Source: Gemmatimonadota bacterium (GTDB lineage Bacteria > Gemmatimonadota > Gemmatimonadetes > Longimicrobiales > Gaopeijiaceae). From it: a stretch of 55,651 bases of DNA. The position numbers were made by a program, and so were the translations under genes. Shown here piece after piece: positions 18,625 through 27,907 of this stretch. The notes below the pieces were generated by a model. It was not told the origin of the DNA. It searched no databases and saw only the letters and a list, made by a program, of their open reading frames with translations. How positions within the stretch are numbered: position 1 is the stretch's first letter; each line of letters opens with the position of its first letter. The stretch is from the NCBI GenBank assembly GCA_028873845.1, contig JAPPNO010000044.1:1-55651 (forward strand), written 5' to 3'.

Positions 18625-18879
18625 ATGCCTTTCAATCTCGGTATCCTGGAGATGGTCGTCATCTTCCTCGTCGTGCTGCTCCTCTTCGGGGCCAAGCGGC
18701 TCCCCGAGATCGGCACTTCGCTGGGGAAGGGGATCCGGGAATTCAAGTCTTCCGTCCGGGAGATCGAAACCTCGGTCCGGAAGGAGGCGGAGTTGCAGCC
18801 GCCCCGGGAAGACGCATCGGCGGGCCAGGCCTCCGAAGCGGGGGAAAAGGCAGCGCCTCGCCGGCTCACCCCGGGCTGA
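18625..18879 (+). CDS. tatA: Sec-independent protein translocase TatA/TatE
   Basis: Pore-forming Tat subunit. The 84-residue protein has the N-terminal helix MPFNLGILEMVVIFLVVLLLF interrupted by the FGAKRLPEIGTSLGKGIREF hinge and amphipathic helix, followed by a charged tail. Phe-Gly at the hinge and the conserved Pro are present. A strong AAGGAGG lies 11 bp upstream. No tatB was seen in the window; some bacteria use TatA alone with TatC. Confidence 0.95.
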   Translation: MPFNLGILEMVVIFLVVLLLFGAKRLPEIGTSLGKGIREFKSSVREIETSVRKEAELQPPREDASAGQASEAGEKAAPRRLTPG

Positions 18880-18912
18880 ACCCGGGGAGCCCCGCTGCCG
18901 GCTGGTCGGCAG
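18869..18912. terminator. two hairpins between convergent tatA and ppiD-like genes
   Basis: CCCCGGG (18869-18875) and CCCGGGG (18881-18887) form a perfect 7-bp stem with a 5-base loop that contains the tatA stop codon. A second stem, CTGCCG (18895-18900) with CGGCAG (18907-18912), follows. The genes converge here, so the structures could act on both strands. There is no T-tract. Confidence 0.45.
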
Positions 18913-18975
18913 GTGGCCGATAGCCGGGCGGTCCGGTAGTGCGGCCGGGTTCGCCGCCCGTCCGGGTCCGCCGGG

Positions 18976-20814
18976 TCAGAAGATTCCGGGCATCTGAATC
19001 CGGTTTGCGTCCTCGGGCGGGTTGAGCACCTCGTCACGCCGGTCGACGATATCGGCATCCGCCCGCAGTGCCTCGATCCACTCCGTGAGCCTCTGTTCAC
19101 GGATCGCGGCCAGCAGCTGCAAGCGCTGAATGTCGATCTGGCCTGCCCATTCCAGGCTGTCGGCGGCCTCCGAGCCGGTGCGTTCGATCACGAAGACGTT
19201 CTGGTTTGCCTGAACGGCGTCCGAGACCTCGCCGATCTCCAGTCCGAAGGCGGTTCCCACGGCCGCGTTGTACTGTCCCAGCCCCGACACGAACCCGGTC
19301 CGGGTGAAGGGGCCCGCGTCGCGCAATTCAAGCCCCAGCTCCCGCGCGACTCCGGCAAAGGGACGGCCGCCATGGACCTGTTCGGCCAGATCCCGAGCCT
19401 CGTCCATCGCCACCCCGACCTTCTTCAGCGTGCCGATCTCGGCCCGGATGGCCGTCTCGGCCTCCTCCTGTGTGAGGTAGTGCGACTCGTCCACCGAGAT
19501 CAGCTCCATGGCATAGAATGCCACGCGGTTCTCATACACCAGGCTCACCTCGCCCGGCTCCGTCAACGGATCGAAGGCCCACTCACCGCCGTCCGCCACG
19601 TCTCCCGCCACCGGCACGAACGCATAGTTCTCGAGGAATTCGACGGTGTCCGCCTCGAGTCCCAGCTCGATGGCCGCCTCGGTGAGTGCCATGGATTCCC
19701 CCAGTTCCTCCAGGGAGTCGGCCATGGTGTAGAGTTCGATCTCGGAGTCCTCGGAGCGCTCGAACGGCAGCAGGATGTGCCGGGCCTGGGCCGAATCGCG
19801 CGCCCAGCGCTGCGAAACCTCGACCAGGTGAACGCCGAAGCTGGTGCGCACCGGCTCGGCGACCCGGTTGAGGCGCGCCGCGAACACCACGGAATCGAAG
19901 GCGGGCACCATCCTGTCCTTGACGAAGACTCCCAGGTCTCCGCCTTCGGACGCGGTGGTCTCGTCCGACGATTCGGTCCGCGCCACCTCGGCGAAATCCG
20001 CTCCGTCGAGGATCTCCTGCCGGAGCTCTTCGGCTCTGGCGAGGACGGCCGCGGTGTCCGCCGGGGTGGGTGTCTTGGAGATGGCCACCGTGATGACGCG
20101 TGCGGTCGCGGGGACGAAGTAGTCCTCCCGGTTCTCATCGTAGTAGTCGCGGACCTCGTCGTCCGTGATCTCGAACTGCTCGTCGGATACCCGCACCAGC
20201 GGGTCGAAGGCGACGAATCGCACGGTGGCCGTCTCGTTCTGGGTCCTGTACGTGGTCCAGAGGTCGTTCTCGGAGATATAGAGACCCGATCCCACCTGCC
20301 GCAGCAGCTTGGCGCGCGGGATGACCGTCCGGTAGTAGCCCTCCAGCTCCCTCAGCTGGTCGGTGGTGAGCGCCGAGAGGTACCGCTGGTACTTGGTGAG
20401 GTCGAACTGGCCGTCCGTATGAAGCTCGGGGTTGCTCATCAGCAGCGGCGGCGGGCTGAAACGCGCCGCAGTCAGAATCTCCTCGTCGGTGACGACGATC
20501 CCTCGCCGATCGAGCTCCTGCTCGATCAGGATGTTGTCGACCATCTCGTCCCAGGCCTGGTCCTCCAGCTGCGAGTTCTGGGCGCCGGTGATCGGTTCCT
20601 CCTGGATCTCGGCCGTCTGGTTGTAGAGATTCTGGTAGGTGCGGAAGTAGTCGTCGTACAGGACCGGTGTGCCGTTGACCCGCCCGATCTCACCCAGGGA
20701 TCCCGTCGACTGGCCCGTAATGTCCATCCCCCATTCGAAGAACATGAGCCCCCCGAAGGCGATCGCCACGAGGATCATGATCCACTTCGTGCTCTTGCGC
20801 AGTTGCTGCATCAT
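18976..20814 (-). CDS. membrane-anchored periplasmic peptidyl-prolyl isomerase (PpiD/SurA-type)
   Basis: Parvulin-type folding factor for exported proteins. The 612-residue protein has a short cytoplasmic start, one membrane anchor (about 11-28), a SurA_N-like helical region (about 40-235), a rotamase domain (about 235-345, ending GVHLVEVSQRW) and a more diverged second rotamase-like region. The single N-terminal anchor, not a cleavable signal, points to PpiD. AAGGAGGAAA lies upstream of tandem ATGs, either of which could start. It is one of only two minus-strand genes in the window and is divergent from aroQ. Confidence 0.85.
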   Translation of the reverse strand: MMQQLRKSTKWIMILVAIAFGGLMFFEWGMDITGQSTGSLGEIGRVNGTPVLYDDYFRTYQNLYNQTAEIQEEPITGAQNSQLEDQAWDEMVDNILIEQELDRRGIVVTDEEILTAARFSPPPLLMSNPELHTDGQFDLTKYQRYLSALTTDQLRELEGYYRTVIPRAKLLRQVGSGLYISENDLWTTYRTQNETATVRFVAFDPLVRVSDEQFEITDDEVRDYYDENREDYFVPATARVITVAISKTPTPADTAAVLARAEELRQEILDGADFAEVARTESSDETTASEGGDLGVFVKDRMVPAFDSVVFAARLNRVAEPVRTSFGVHLVEVSQRWARDSAQARHILLPFERSEDSEIELYTMADSLEELGESMALTEAAIELGLEADTVEFLENYAFVPVAGDVADGGEWAFDPLTEPGEVSLVYENRVAFYAMELISVDESHYLTQEEAETAIRAEIGTLKKVGVAMDEARDLAEQVHGGRPFAGVARELGLELRDAGPFTRTGFVSGLGQYNAAVGTAFGLEIGEVSDAVQANQNVFVIERTGSEAADSLEWAGQIDIQRLQLLAAIREQRLTEWIEALRADADIVDRRDEVLNPPEDANRIQMPGIF

Positions 20815-20974
20815 CGCTGGTGTTTCCTCCTTGTCACGGAAGCTGACTGCCCGCTAACCTACCGCGAACAGCGGTTTCAAGGAACAGGGGCGCGGCCGCG
20901 GGGGGCACGGCGCCGGCCTCCCGGAAATCCGCCGGCCCCATGCAGCCGAACCACCTCTCCGGAAAGGACCGATC

Positions 20975-21427
20975 GTGAGAATCGCCGTTGTCCACGGCCC
21001 CAACCTGAACCTGCTCGGAGTGCGCGAACCCGAGGTCTACGGTTCCGCGACGCTGAACGAGGTGGACGGGGCGCTGGAGCGCCTCGCCGGCGAACTCGGC
21101 ATCGAGGTGGAGTGCCTTCAGTCCAACTGCGAAGGCCGTATCCTGGATTTCCTTGCCGATGTGCGCGAGCGGGCGGATGGGGTGGTGATCAATCCGGCCG
21201 GGCTGGGTCACACTTCGGTGGCACTCCTCGACGGGCTTCTGGCGATTTCCCGGCCCTTCGTGGAGGTGCACCTCAGCAACCCGGCGGCCCGCGAATCGTT
21301 CCGCCACCGCTCGCTCCTCACGCCGGCCGCGGTGGGGGTGGTCGCCGGTTTCGGGGTTGACAGCTATCTTTCGGGGCTTCGCTGCCTGCACAACCATCTG
21401 TGCCGGCACCGGGTCCCGGGAGCGTAA
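20975..21427 (+). CDS. aroQ: type II 3-dehydroquinate dehydratase
   Basis: Dehydrates 3-dehydroquinate to 3-dehydroshikimate in the shikimate pathway. The 150-residue protein has the family motifs GPNLNLLGVREPEVYG (catalytic Tyr22), QSNCEG, NPAGLGHTSVALLD and EVHLSNPAARESFRH. Length is normal for the small dodecameric enzyme. GTG 20975 follows GGAAAGGACC. It opens the long plus-strand run; no other shikimate gene is here. Confidence 0.96.
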   Translation: MRIAVVHGPNLNLLGVREPEVYGSATLNEVDGALERLAGELGIEVECLQSNCEGRILDFLADVRERADGVVINPAGLGHTSVALLDGLLAISRPFVEVHLSNPAARESFRHRSLLTPAAVGVVAGFGVDSYLSGLRCLHNHLCRHRVPGA

Positions 21428-21499
21428 CCGCGCCACCGGCCCCTGCGCCGGGGATACCCGGGCCCGCCACTGCTCCAAGAGGAGATCCATCGCAAGCCA

Positions 21500-22066
21500 A
21501 TGGCCAGCACCGCCGACTTCCGAAACGGAATGGTCCTGGAAATAGACGGGGCGCTGTGGACCATCACGTATTTTCAGCACGTCAAGCCCGGCAAGGGCGG
21601 CGCCTTCGTGCGCACCAAGCTCAAGAACGTCCTTTCGGGCGCGGTTGTGGACCGCACCTACCGCGCCGGGGAGCGGGTGACGAGCGTGAGGCTGGAGCGG
21701 CGCCCCGTCGACTTTTCGTATACCGACGGCGACCTGTTCTATTTCATGGACCAGGAGACCTACGACCTCATCCCCATCAGCGGCGACATGCTCGGAAAGG
21801 GCCAGTTGAGGTACCTCAAGGAGAACATGGAGTGTGAAGGACTGGTTCACGACGGCACCGTGATCAGCGTCGAGCTGCCCGCCTTCGTCGAGCTGGAGGT
21901 CACCGAGACGGACCCCGGCTTCAAGGGCGACACCGCCCAGGGAGCGACCAAGCCGGCCACGCTGGAGACCGGCGCGGTCGTGAATGTGCCCCTCTTCATC
22001 GAAACCGGCGACGTGCTGAAGATCGACCGCCGCGAGGACAAATACCTGACCCGGGTGAGTGGATGA
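21500..22066 (+). CDS. efp: translation elongation factor P
   Basis: Relieves ribosome stalling at polyproline. The 188-residue protein has three beta-domains and the modification loop PGKGGAF with lysine at position 32, so modification at lysine is expected, though no modification enzyme (EpmA/EpmB) lies here. The MASTADFRNGMVLEIDG opening and the terminal [19 protein letters not shown] are family-typical. AGAGGAGA is 14 bp upstream of ATG 21500, a long spacing. It overlaps accB by 4 bp. Confidence 0.97.
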   Translation: MASTADFRNGMVLEIDGALWTITYFQHVKPGKGGAFVRTKLKNVLSGAVVDRTYRAGERVTSVRLERRPVDFSYTDGDLFYFMDQETYDLIPISGDMLGKGQLRYLKENMECEGLVHDGTVISVELPAFVELEVTETDPGFKGDTAQGATKPATLETGAVVNVPLFIETGDVLKIDRREDKYLTRVSG

Positions 22067-22542
22067 TCGATATCGATTTTGTGGAGTCCCTGATCCGGAT
22101 GCTGGACGAGTCCTCCCTCGACAACCTGGAGATCAGGCGGGGAGGCACGCGCATCCGGCTTTCCAAGTCCGCGGGCGGCAACGCGGCCGCCTCCATATCG
22201 CCGGCCAACAACGCCGCGCCCGATGCCGCGCCGGCCGTTGCCGCGGCACCACCGCTGGAGGAACAGGCGCCGTCTCCGCCGGCCGGGCCCACCTCCGCCG
22301 ACCTGGTGGAGGTCACCTCGCCCATGGTGGGGACCTTCTACCGGGCTCCCTCGCCCGAGGCGGCTCCGTACGTCGAGGCGGGGAGCACGGTGGCGGCGGG
22401 CGACGTGCTCTGCGTCATCGAGGCCATGAAGCTCATGAACGAGCTCGAGTGCGAGGCTGCCGGCCGGATCGTCGAGATCTGCGTCGACAACGCGGAACCG
22501 GTCGACTTCGGCCAGGTGCTCTTCCGGGTCGACCCCGCGTAA
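22063..22542 (+). CDS. accB: biotin carboxyl carrier protein of acetyl-CoA carboxylase
   Basis: Carries carboxybiotin between biotin carboxylase and carboxyltransferase for malonyl-CoA synthesis. The 159-residue protein has an N-terminal helical domain (1-35), an Ala/Pro-rich linker (about 40-78) and a biotinyl domain with EAMKLMNE, biotinylated at Lys123. The [21 protein letters not shown] strand and the thumb loop are present. The ATG overlaps efp by 4 bp; efp-accB-accC is a widespread order. Confidence 0.97.
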   Translation: MIDIDFVESLIRMLDESSLDNLEIRRGGTRIRLSKSAGGNAAASISPANNAAPDAAPAVAAAPPLEEQAPSPPAGPTSADLVEVTSPMVGTFYRAPSPEAAPYVEAGSTVAAGDVLCVIEAMKLMNELECEAAGRIVEICVDNAEPVDFGQVLFRVDPA

Positions 22543-22564
22543 GACAGCCGTCCTGCCAGAGCCC

Positions 22565-23917
22565 GTGTTCTCCAAACTCCTGATCGCGAACCGGGGCGAG
22601 ATCGCGCTCAGGATCGTGCGCGCCTGCCGGGAGCTGGACATCGCCACAGTGGCCGTGTACTCGGAGGCCGACCAGGAGTCGCTGCACGTGCGCTTCGCCG
22701 ACGAGGCCGTGTGCATCGGGACGGCGCAGGCGGCGGACTCGTACCTGAAGGTCTCGCGCATCGTGGCCGCCGCCGAGATCACGGGGGCGGAGGCCGTTCA
22801 CCCCGGCTACGGGTTCCTGGCCGAGAACGCCGAGTTCGCGGAGATCTGCGAGCGCTCGGATCTGGTCTTCGTGGGGCCGACCCCGGACCAGATCCGCACC
22901 ATGGGCGACAAGGCGGTGGCACGGGAGACGATGCGCGCGGCGGGGGTGCCGCTGGTTCCCGGTTCGGACGGTATCGTGGACGACGAGGAGGAGGCGCTGG
23001 AGCGGGCCCGCGAGATCGGGTTCCCGGTCATGATCAAGGCGACGGCGGGGGGCGGGGGTAAGGGGATGCGCATCGCCGACGACGAGGGGTCGTTCCGGCG
23101 GCACTTCACGGCGGCGCGGACCGAGGCGGGGGCGGCCTTCGCGGAGGCCGGCGTGTACCTGGAGAGGTGCCTGATCCGGCCCCGGCACATCGAGTTCCAG
23201 GTCTTCGGCGACCGGCATGGCCGGGTGGTGCACGTGGGCGAGCGCGACTGTTCGATCCAGCGCCGCCACCAGAAGCTCGTCGAGGAGGCGCCTTCGCCCG
23301 GGCTGTCCGCGGAGCTTCGCGAGAGGATGGGCGAGGCGGCGGTCGCGGCGGCGCGCGCCATCGACTACGTCGGTTCCGGCACGGTGGAGTTCCTGCTCGA
23401 CCCCTCGGGCGAGTTCTACTTCATCGAGATGAACACGCGCATCCAGGTCGAGCACACGGTCACCGAGGTGGTCACCGGGCTGGACCTCGTCAAGGAGCAG
23501 ATCCGGGTCGCGGCGGGCGAGCCTCTGTCGTTCCCGCCGGGTCCCCACGCGCCGCGCGGCCACGCCATCGAGTTCCGCATCAACGCGGAGGATCCGTCGC
23601 GCGGCTTCGCGCCCGCCCCGGGGACGATCACCACCTTTCACCAGCCCGGCGGTCCCGGCGTGCGCGTGGACACCCACGTCTACTCGGGGTACCGGGTCCC
23701 GCCCTACTACGACTCGCTGATCGCCAAGCTGATCGTCTGGGGGAACACGCGGGAGGAGGCGGTGGTGCGTGGCCGCGAGGCACTGGAGTCGTTCGTCGTC
23801 GAGGGGATCCCGACCACCATCGGCTACCTGTCGCGGATCACGCGCGACGCCCACTTCCGCGCCGGCGAGGTGGATACCGGGTTCGTGAAACGTTTCACAA
23901 GCGGCCCGGAGGCCTGA
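22565..23917 (+). CDS. accC: biotin carboxylase subunit of acetyl-CoA carboxylase
   Basis: ATP-grasp enzyme that carboxylates biotin on AccB with bicarbonate. The 450-residue protein begins [19 protein letters not shown], has the ATP-binding loop GGGGKGMRI, the catalytic [14 protein letters not shown] segment and the C-terminal biotin carboxylase domain ([15 protein letters not shown]). GTG 22565 starts 22 bp after accB. The carboxyltransferase subunits are not in the window. Confidence 0.97.
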   Translation: MFSKLLIANRGEIALRIVRACRELDIATVAVYSEADQESLHVRFADEAVCIGTAQAADSYLKVSRIVAAAEITGAEAVHPGYGFLAENAEFAEICERSDLVFVGPTPDQIRTMGDKAVARETMRAAGVPLVPGSDGIVDDEEEALERAREIGFPVMIKATAGGGGKGMRIADDEGSFRRHFTAARTEAGAAFAEAGVYLERCLIRPRHIEFQVFGDRHGRVVHVGERDCSIQRRHQKLVEEAPSPGLSAELRERMGEAAVAAARAIDYVGSGTVEFLLDPSGEFYFIEMNTRIQVEHTVTEVVTGLDLVKEQIRVAAGEPLSFPPGPHAPRGHAIEFRINAEDPSRGFAPAPGTITTFHQPGGPGVRVDTHVYSGYRVPPYYDSLIAKLIVWGNTREEAVVRGREALESFVVEGIPTTIGYLSRITRDAHFRAGEVDTGFVKRFTSGPEA

Positions 23918-23927
23918 GGCGGCCCGC

Positions 23928-24656
23928 ATGAGGGTCGATGTCCATTTCACGCCGGACGAGGTTCGCGCGGACGACCTGGCCGGCGCCACGGCGGTGGTCA
24001 TCGACGTGGTGCGCGCCACTTCCTGCATCGTCGAGGCGATCGCGAACGGGGCCCGGGCCGTGCATCCGGCCGTCTCGGTCGAGGAGGCGGCCGCGCTGCG
24101 GGCCACCCTGAACGGCCGTGGCCGGCGGCCTCTGCTGTGCGGCGAGCGCGGCGGTCTGCGCATCGAGGGCTTCGATCTGGGCAACTCCCCGGCCGAGTTC
24201 ACGGAGGCGGCCGTGGGCGGCCGTAGCCTGGTGATGACCACCACGAACGGCACGCGTGCGTTCGCGGCCGCCAGCCGGGCCGGGCGCGTGCTGGCGGCCT
24301 CGTTCCTCAACCGGAGCGCGGTGGCCGGCGCGGTGCGGGAGGACGACGCGGTCGCGATCGTATGCGCGGGCAAGGAGGGCCGGTTCTCGCTGGACGACGC
24401 GGTGTGCGCGGGACACATCGTGCGTGCGCTGCTGGACCGGCCGGGTACCCGGGTTGCGCTTGCCGACGGCGCCGCGGCGGTGCGCGACCTGGCCGCCGTG
24501 CACGACATCTCGGCCGGGATGCTTGCGGGCACGGCCGCGGGCCGGGCGCTGGTGGATGTGGGGCTCGGCGCCGACCTGGCCCTGTGCGCAAGGGCCGACA
24601 GGCATCAGATTGTACCCATGATGAAAGATCGCGTGATCACGGCCCCGCGAGGATAG
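23928..24656 (+). CDS. 2-phosphosulfolactate phosphatase family protein (ComB-like)
   Basis: Mg-dependent HAD-unrelated phosphatase; archaeal ComB removes phosphate from 2-phosphosulfolactate on the way to coenzyme M. The 242-residue protein has the family signatures VVIDVVRATSCIVEAIANGA, CGERGGLRIEGFDLGNSP and TTTNGTRA. No ComA, ComC or other sulfolactate gene is here, so the true substrate in this bacterium is uncertain. It lies 10 bp after accC and 6 bp before ftsK. Confidence 0.87.
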   Translation: MRVDVHFTPDEVRADDLAGATAVVIDVVRATSCIVEAIANGARAVHPAVSVEEAAALRATLNGRGRRPLLCGERGGLRIEGFDLGNSPAEFTEAAVGGRSLVMTTTNGTRAFAAASRAGRVLAASFLNRSAVAGAVREDDAVAIVCAGKEGRFSLDDAVCAGHIVRALLDRPGTRVALADGAAAVRDLAAVHDISAGMLAGTAAGRALVDVGLGADLALCARADRHQIVPMMKDRVITAPRG

Positions 24657-24662
24657 CAGCCC

Positions 24663-27044
24663 GTGGCAGCCCCGCGCGGTGGACGAAGGGCGGCGAAGGG
24701 AGCGGCGTCCCGGAAGCGCGCCGCGGCGAAGAAACGCCCACGAGGGCCGAAGAAGCCGGCGGCGCAGCGAATGCGCCAGCGCCGGGTGCTGGCAGCCGCG
24801 ACGGCCGTGCTGGCCTTTCTGGTTGCGGCGGCACTCTTCCCGTTGCAGTGGCTGGGCTTCTTCCCGGAGGGCAACCCGGTGGGCAGCGCGGGTGACGCCG
24901 TGAATGTCCGGCTCCTGGCGGCATTCGGGATCGGGGTTGCCGCGGTTCCGCCGGCGATTCTGGCCGCGGCCGCCTCGGTGGGCGGGTGGTGGGCGCCCGC
25001 GCGCCGGAAGAGCCTGTGGATCGTGGCCGGGGCACTCCTCGTGCTGCTTCCCGTTTCGGCCTTTCTGGCAGGGGCGGGAGACACGGCCAGCGGCTTTGTC
25101 GGGACGTTCCTCGGTACGCCGTTGCGCGGTACGGCCGGGTGGCTGGGCGGCTGGGTGGCCGTGGGTGTGGCGGCGGCGGCGGCCTGGGCGGCGGCCTTCA
25201 CCTTCAACCCGCTGGCCGCGCCGGGCAGGGCGGCCGCGAGGGTGTTGCGCGGTGCGGGGCTGGGGATTCGCGCGACGGGGGTGGCGGCGCGGCGGTGGGG
25301 TGGAGTGCGGCTGGAGCGGCGGGCGGCGAAGCGAAAGGCCGGGCTGGACCGGGCCGCCGCCGAACAAACCCCTGAAACGGCCGATCCAGCGACCACCGTA
25401 CCCGTTACGGATTCCGTCACGCCGGACACGGACCCGGCCCTCTCCCCCCAACCCCTCAACCCCGACATCCCCTCCACCCCCGACCTCCTCCCCGAGGACC
25501 ACCTCCCGCCCCCCGACTACCCGCTTCCCGCGCTGGAGCTCCTGCGCGCCCCCCAGCGCGGCAGCCGCCTGGGCATGGAGCGCGAGCTGGACCGCCTGGG
25601 CGAGGTGCTCGTCGACACGCTCATGACCTTCAAGATCAGCGGCGAGATTTCGGGACGCACCACCGGCCCCGCGGTCACCCGCTACGAGGTGGTCCCGGCG
25701 GCGGGCGTGAAGGTCAACCGCATCGCGAACCTGGACGCGGACCTCGCTCTGGCCATGAAGGCGCGGAGCGTGCGCATCGTCGCCCCGATCCCCGGCAAGG
25801 GCGCCGTGGGCGTCGAGATTCCGAACCCGCGCACCGAGATCGTCCGCCTGCGCGAGATCCTGGAGGCGCCCCTCTTCGCACGGTCGCGCGGCCTGCTACC
25901 CCTCGCGCTCGGCAAGGACCTGACCGGCAGGCCCTTCGTCGCCGACCTGACGAAGATGCCCCACGCGCTCATCGCCGGCGCCACGGGTTCGGGCAAGTCC
26001 GTGTGCCTGAACACGATCATCACCAGTCTCGTGTACCGGCACGCGCCCGACCGTCTCCGCCTCCTCCTCATCGATCCGAAGATGGTGGAGCTCTCCGCGT
26101 ACGCCGACCTTCCCCACCTGCGCCACCCCGTGGTGACCGACCCCAGGGACGCCGCCGTGGTCCTCAAGTGGGCGGTCATGGAGATGGAGCGCCGGTACGG
26201 CCTGCTGAGCGCGAACGGCGTGCGGTCCGTGCAGGAGTTCAACGAGCGCCTGGAGCAGGGGAAGGAGATGAAGCTGGCCACGCCCGACGGTCCCGAGGAG
26301 GACGGGGACCGCTGGCGCTACAAGGAGGGGCCGCTTCCCTGGATCGTGGTGGTCGTGGACGAGCTGGCCGATCTGATGATGACGGTGCAGGCCGAGGTGG
26401 AGAAACCGCTCACGCAACTGGCGCAGAAGGCGCGCGCCATCGGCATCCATCTGCTTGTGGCGACCCAGCGTCCCAGTGTTAATGTGATTACTGGACTGAT
26501 CAAAGCCAACTTCCCGTGCCGCATAGCGTTCCGCGTCGCATCGAAGACCGATTCACGCACCATTCTGGACCAGAACGGCGCCGATTCGCTCCTCGGTTCG
26601 GGGGACATGCTCTTCCTCCCGCCGGGCCACAGCGAACCCGTGCGCATGCAGGGAGCCTTCATCTCCACCGACGAGACGGAGGCCCTGATGGGGTGGTACC
26701 GGGAGCAGGCCGGCACGCTGGAGGCGCTCAAGGCCAGGGTGAGGAGCGACGAGGGCGACATCCTGGAGGTCGTGAAGGCAATGGAGGGTGAGGACGGAGA
26801 CGGCGGCGACGGCGTCATCCGGGGCGACTGGGACCCGCTATTCCGCCAGGCCGCGGAGGCGTGCATTCACCAGAAGGCCGGATCCACGTCTCTGCTGCAG
26901 CGGCGGCTGCGGATCGGGTACGGCCGGGCCGCGCGGATCGTGGACCAGCTGCACGATGCGGGGGTGCTGGGTCCTCCGGATGGGTCGAAGCCCAGGGAGG
27001 TGCTCGTCATGATGGCGGAGCTGGACGAGATATGTCCGGTGTGA
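24663..27044 (+). CDS. ftsK: DNA translocase FtsK/SpoIIIE
   Basis: Septal dsDNA pump that clears chromosome termini and activates dimer resolution. The 793-residue protein has a basic Ala/Lys start, four predicted membrane segments (about 42-180), a Pro/Thr-rich linker (about 232-285), the alpha/beta motor with Walker A GATGSGKS (439-446) and the VDELADLMM Walker B, and a winged-helix gamma domain near 720-785. The linker is short for FtsK. GTG 24663 is the start. Confidence 0.95.
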   Translation: MAAPRGGRRAAKGAASRKRAAAKKRPRGPKKPAAQRMRQRRVLAAATAVLAFLVAAALFPLQWLGFFPEGNPVGSAGDAVNVRLLAAFGIGVAAVPPAILAAAASVGGWWAPARRKSLWIVAGALLVLLPVSAFLAGAGDTASGFVGTFLGTPLRGTAGWLGGWVAVGVAAAAAWAAAFTFNPLAAPGRAAARVLRGAGLGIRATGVAARRWGGVRLERRAAKRKAGLDRAAAEQTPETADPATTVPVTDSVTPDTDPALSPQPLNPDIPSTPDLLPEDHLPPPDYPLPALELLRAPQRGSRLGMERELDRLGEVLVDTLMTFKISGEISGRTTGPAVTRYEVVPAAGVKVNRIANLDADLALAMKARSVRIVAPIPGKGAVGVEIPNPRTEIVRLREILEAPLFARSRGLLPLALGKDLTGRPFVADLTKMPHALIAGATGSGKSVCLNTIITSLVYRHAPDRLRLLLIDPKMVELSAYADLPHLRHPVVTDPRDAAVVLKWAVMEMERRYGLLSANGVRSVQEFNERLEQGKEMKLATPDGPEEDGDRWRYKEGPLPWIVVVVDELADLMMTVQAEVEKPLTQLAQKARAIGIHLLVATQRPSVNVITGLIKANFPCRIAFRVASKTDSRTILDQNGADSLLGSGDMLFLPPGHSEPVRMQGAFISTDETEALMGWYREQAGTLEALKARVRSDEGDILEVVKAMEGEDGDGGDGVIRGDWDPLFRQAAEACIHQKAGSTSLLQRRLRIGYGRAARIVDQLHDAGVLGPPDGSKPREVLVMMAELDEICPV

Positions 27045-27058
27045 CGGCGTGGGCCGCC

Positions 27059-27121
27059 GGCAGTCCGTGGATAAGGCCCCGCGAGCCCCGAGAGCCGGGG
27101 GGATTTTGTCCACGGGCTGCC
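27059..27121. repeat. dispersed repeat copy R3, large imperfect palindrome between ftsK and lolA
   Basis: GGCAGTCCGTGGATAAGGCC at 27059-27078 pairs with the reverse complement of the right arm, which ends TTTTGTCCACGGGCTGCC at 27121. Arms are about 22 bp with few mismatches and a roughly 18-base G/C-rich loop. The first 36 bases match the reverse complement of R1 (46-81) at about 32 of 36 positions. It sits right after the ftsK stop. Confidence 0.75.
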
Positions 27122-27157
27122 AGAAACCGGCGCGCCGAGAGCGGATGGCCGGCGCCA

Positions 27158-27907
27158 TTGCGCCCGCGAGATCGCCCTCGCCATCGCGGAATCGTCACCT
27201 TCGTCGCGGCCGCGTGGCTGGTCGTGCCCGGTCCCGCCGTGGCCCAGGAGACCGCTGCGGCCCTGCGGGCCATGGAAAGCGCCGCCGACCGGTACCGCGA
27301 GGTCAGCGCCATGTGCGCGGATTTCGAGCAGGTGATCGACGTGCGCCTCGCGCGGCGAACGATCGAGAGCGAGGGCCGCGTCTGCCAGCAGCGCCCCAAC
27401 CTCTTCTCCATGCGGTTCACCGATCCGCCGGGCGACATGGTCATCTCGGACGGCACGCACTTCTGGGTCTACTACCCAAGCATCGACGAGGAGCAGGTCA
27501 TGCGCCATCCGGCGGCGGAGACCCCGGGGCGCCACGACTTCTTCCGCGAGTTCCTGGAGGATCCGGCGGGCAAGTACACGGCTGGGGACGGGGGGACCGA
27601 GCTGGTGAACGGCCGGGATTGCCGCGTCGTGTCCCTGACGCCGCGCGCGGGGGCGTCCTACCGGCGCGCGCGCCTCTGGCTGGACACGCGGAATCACCTC
27701 ATCCGGCGGCTGGAACTGCACGAGGAGAGCGGCAACGTGCGGACGGTGACGCTGAGCAACGTGGACCTCTCGCCGGTGCCGGACCCCGGTCTCTTCACCT
27801 TCGAAGTGCCCGAGGGAGCGCGGGTCAGGGGGGCGCCGCCGGACGCCGGCGAGCCACCGGGAACCCCGGAATCGCCGGCACGACCGGTCCCCCCGGCCTC
27901 CCCATGA
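27158..27907 (+). CDS. lolA: outer-membrane lipoprotein carrier protein LolA
   Basis: Periplasmic chaperone that ferries lipoproteins to the outer membrane. From a TTG at 27158 the 249-residue product has a clean signal peptide (basic RPRDRPRHRG, then IVTFVAAAWLVVPGPAVAQE). The LolA fold follows, with SAMCADFEQVIDVRLARRT, PNLFSMRFTDPPGDMVISDG and WVYYPS. A GTG at 27041, overlapping ftsK by 4 bp, would add 39 residues encoded by repeat R3, so I prefer the TTG with the repeat left intergenic. The C-terminal Pro/Gly tail is unusual. LolB was not seen. Confidence 0.85.
   Translation: MRPRDRPRHRGIVTFVAAAWLVVPGPAVAQETAAALRAMESAADRYREVSAMCADFEQVIDVRLARRTIESEGRVCQQRPNLFSMRFTDPPGDMVISDGTHFWVYYPSIDEEQVMRHPAAETPGRHDFFREFLEDPAGKYTAGDGGTELVNGRDCRVVSLTPRAGASYRRARLWLDTRNHLIRRLELHEESGNVRTVTLSNVDLSPVPDPGLFTFEVPEGARVRGAPPDAGEPPGTPESPARPVPPASP

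Noticed and set aside
20835-20890. Minus-strand promoter for the ppiD-like gene (TTGAAA with TAGGTT)
   Set aside because: The spacer is only 13 bp and the alternatives give poor -35 matches.
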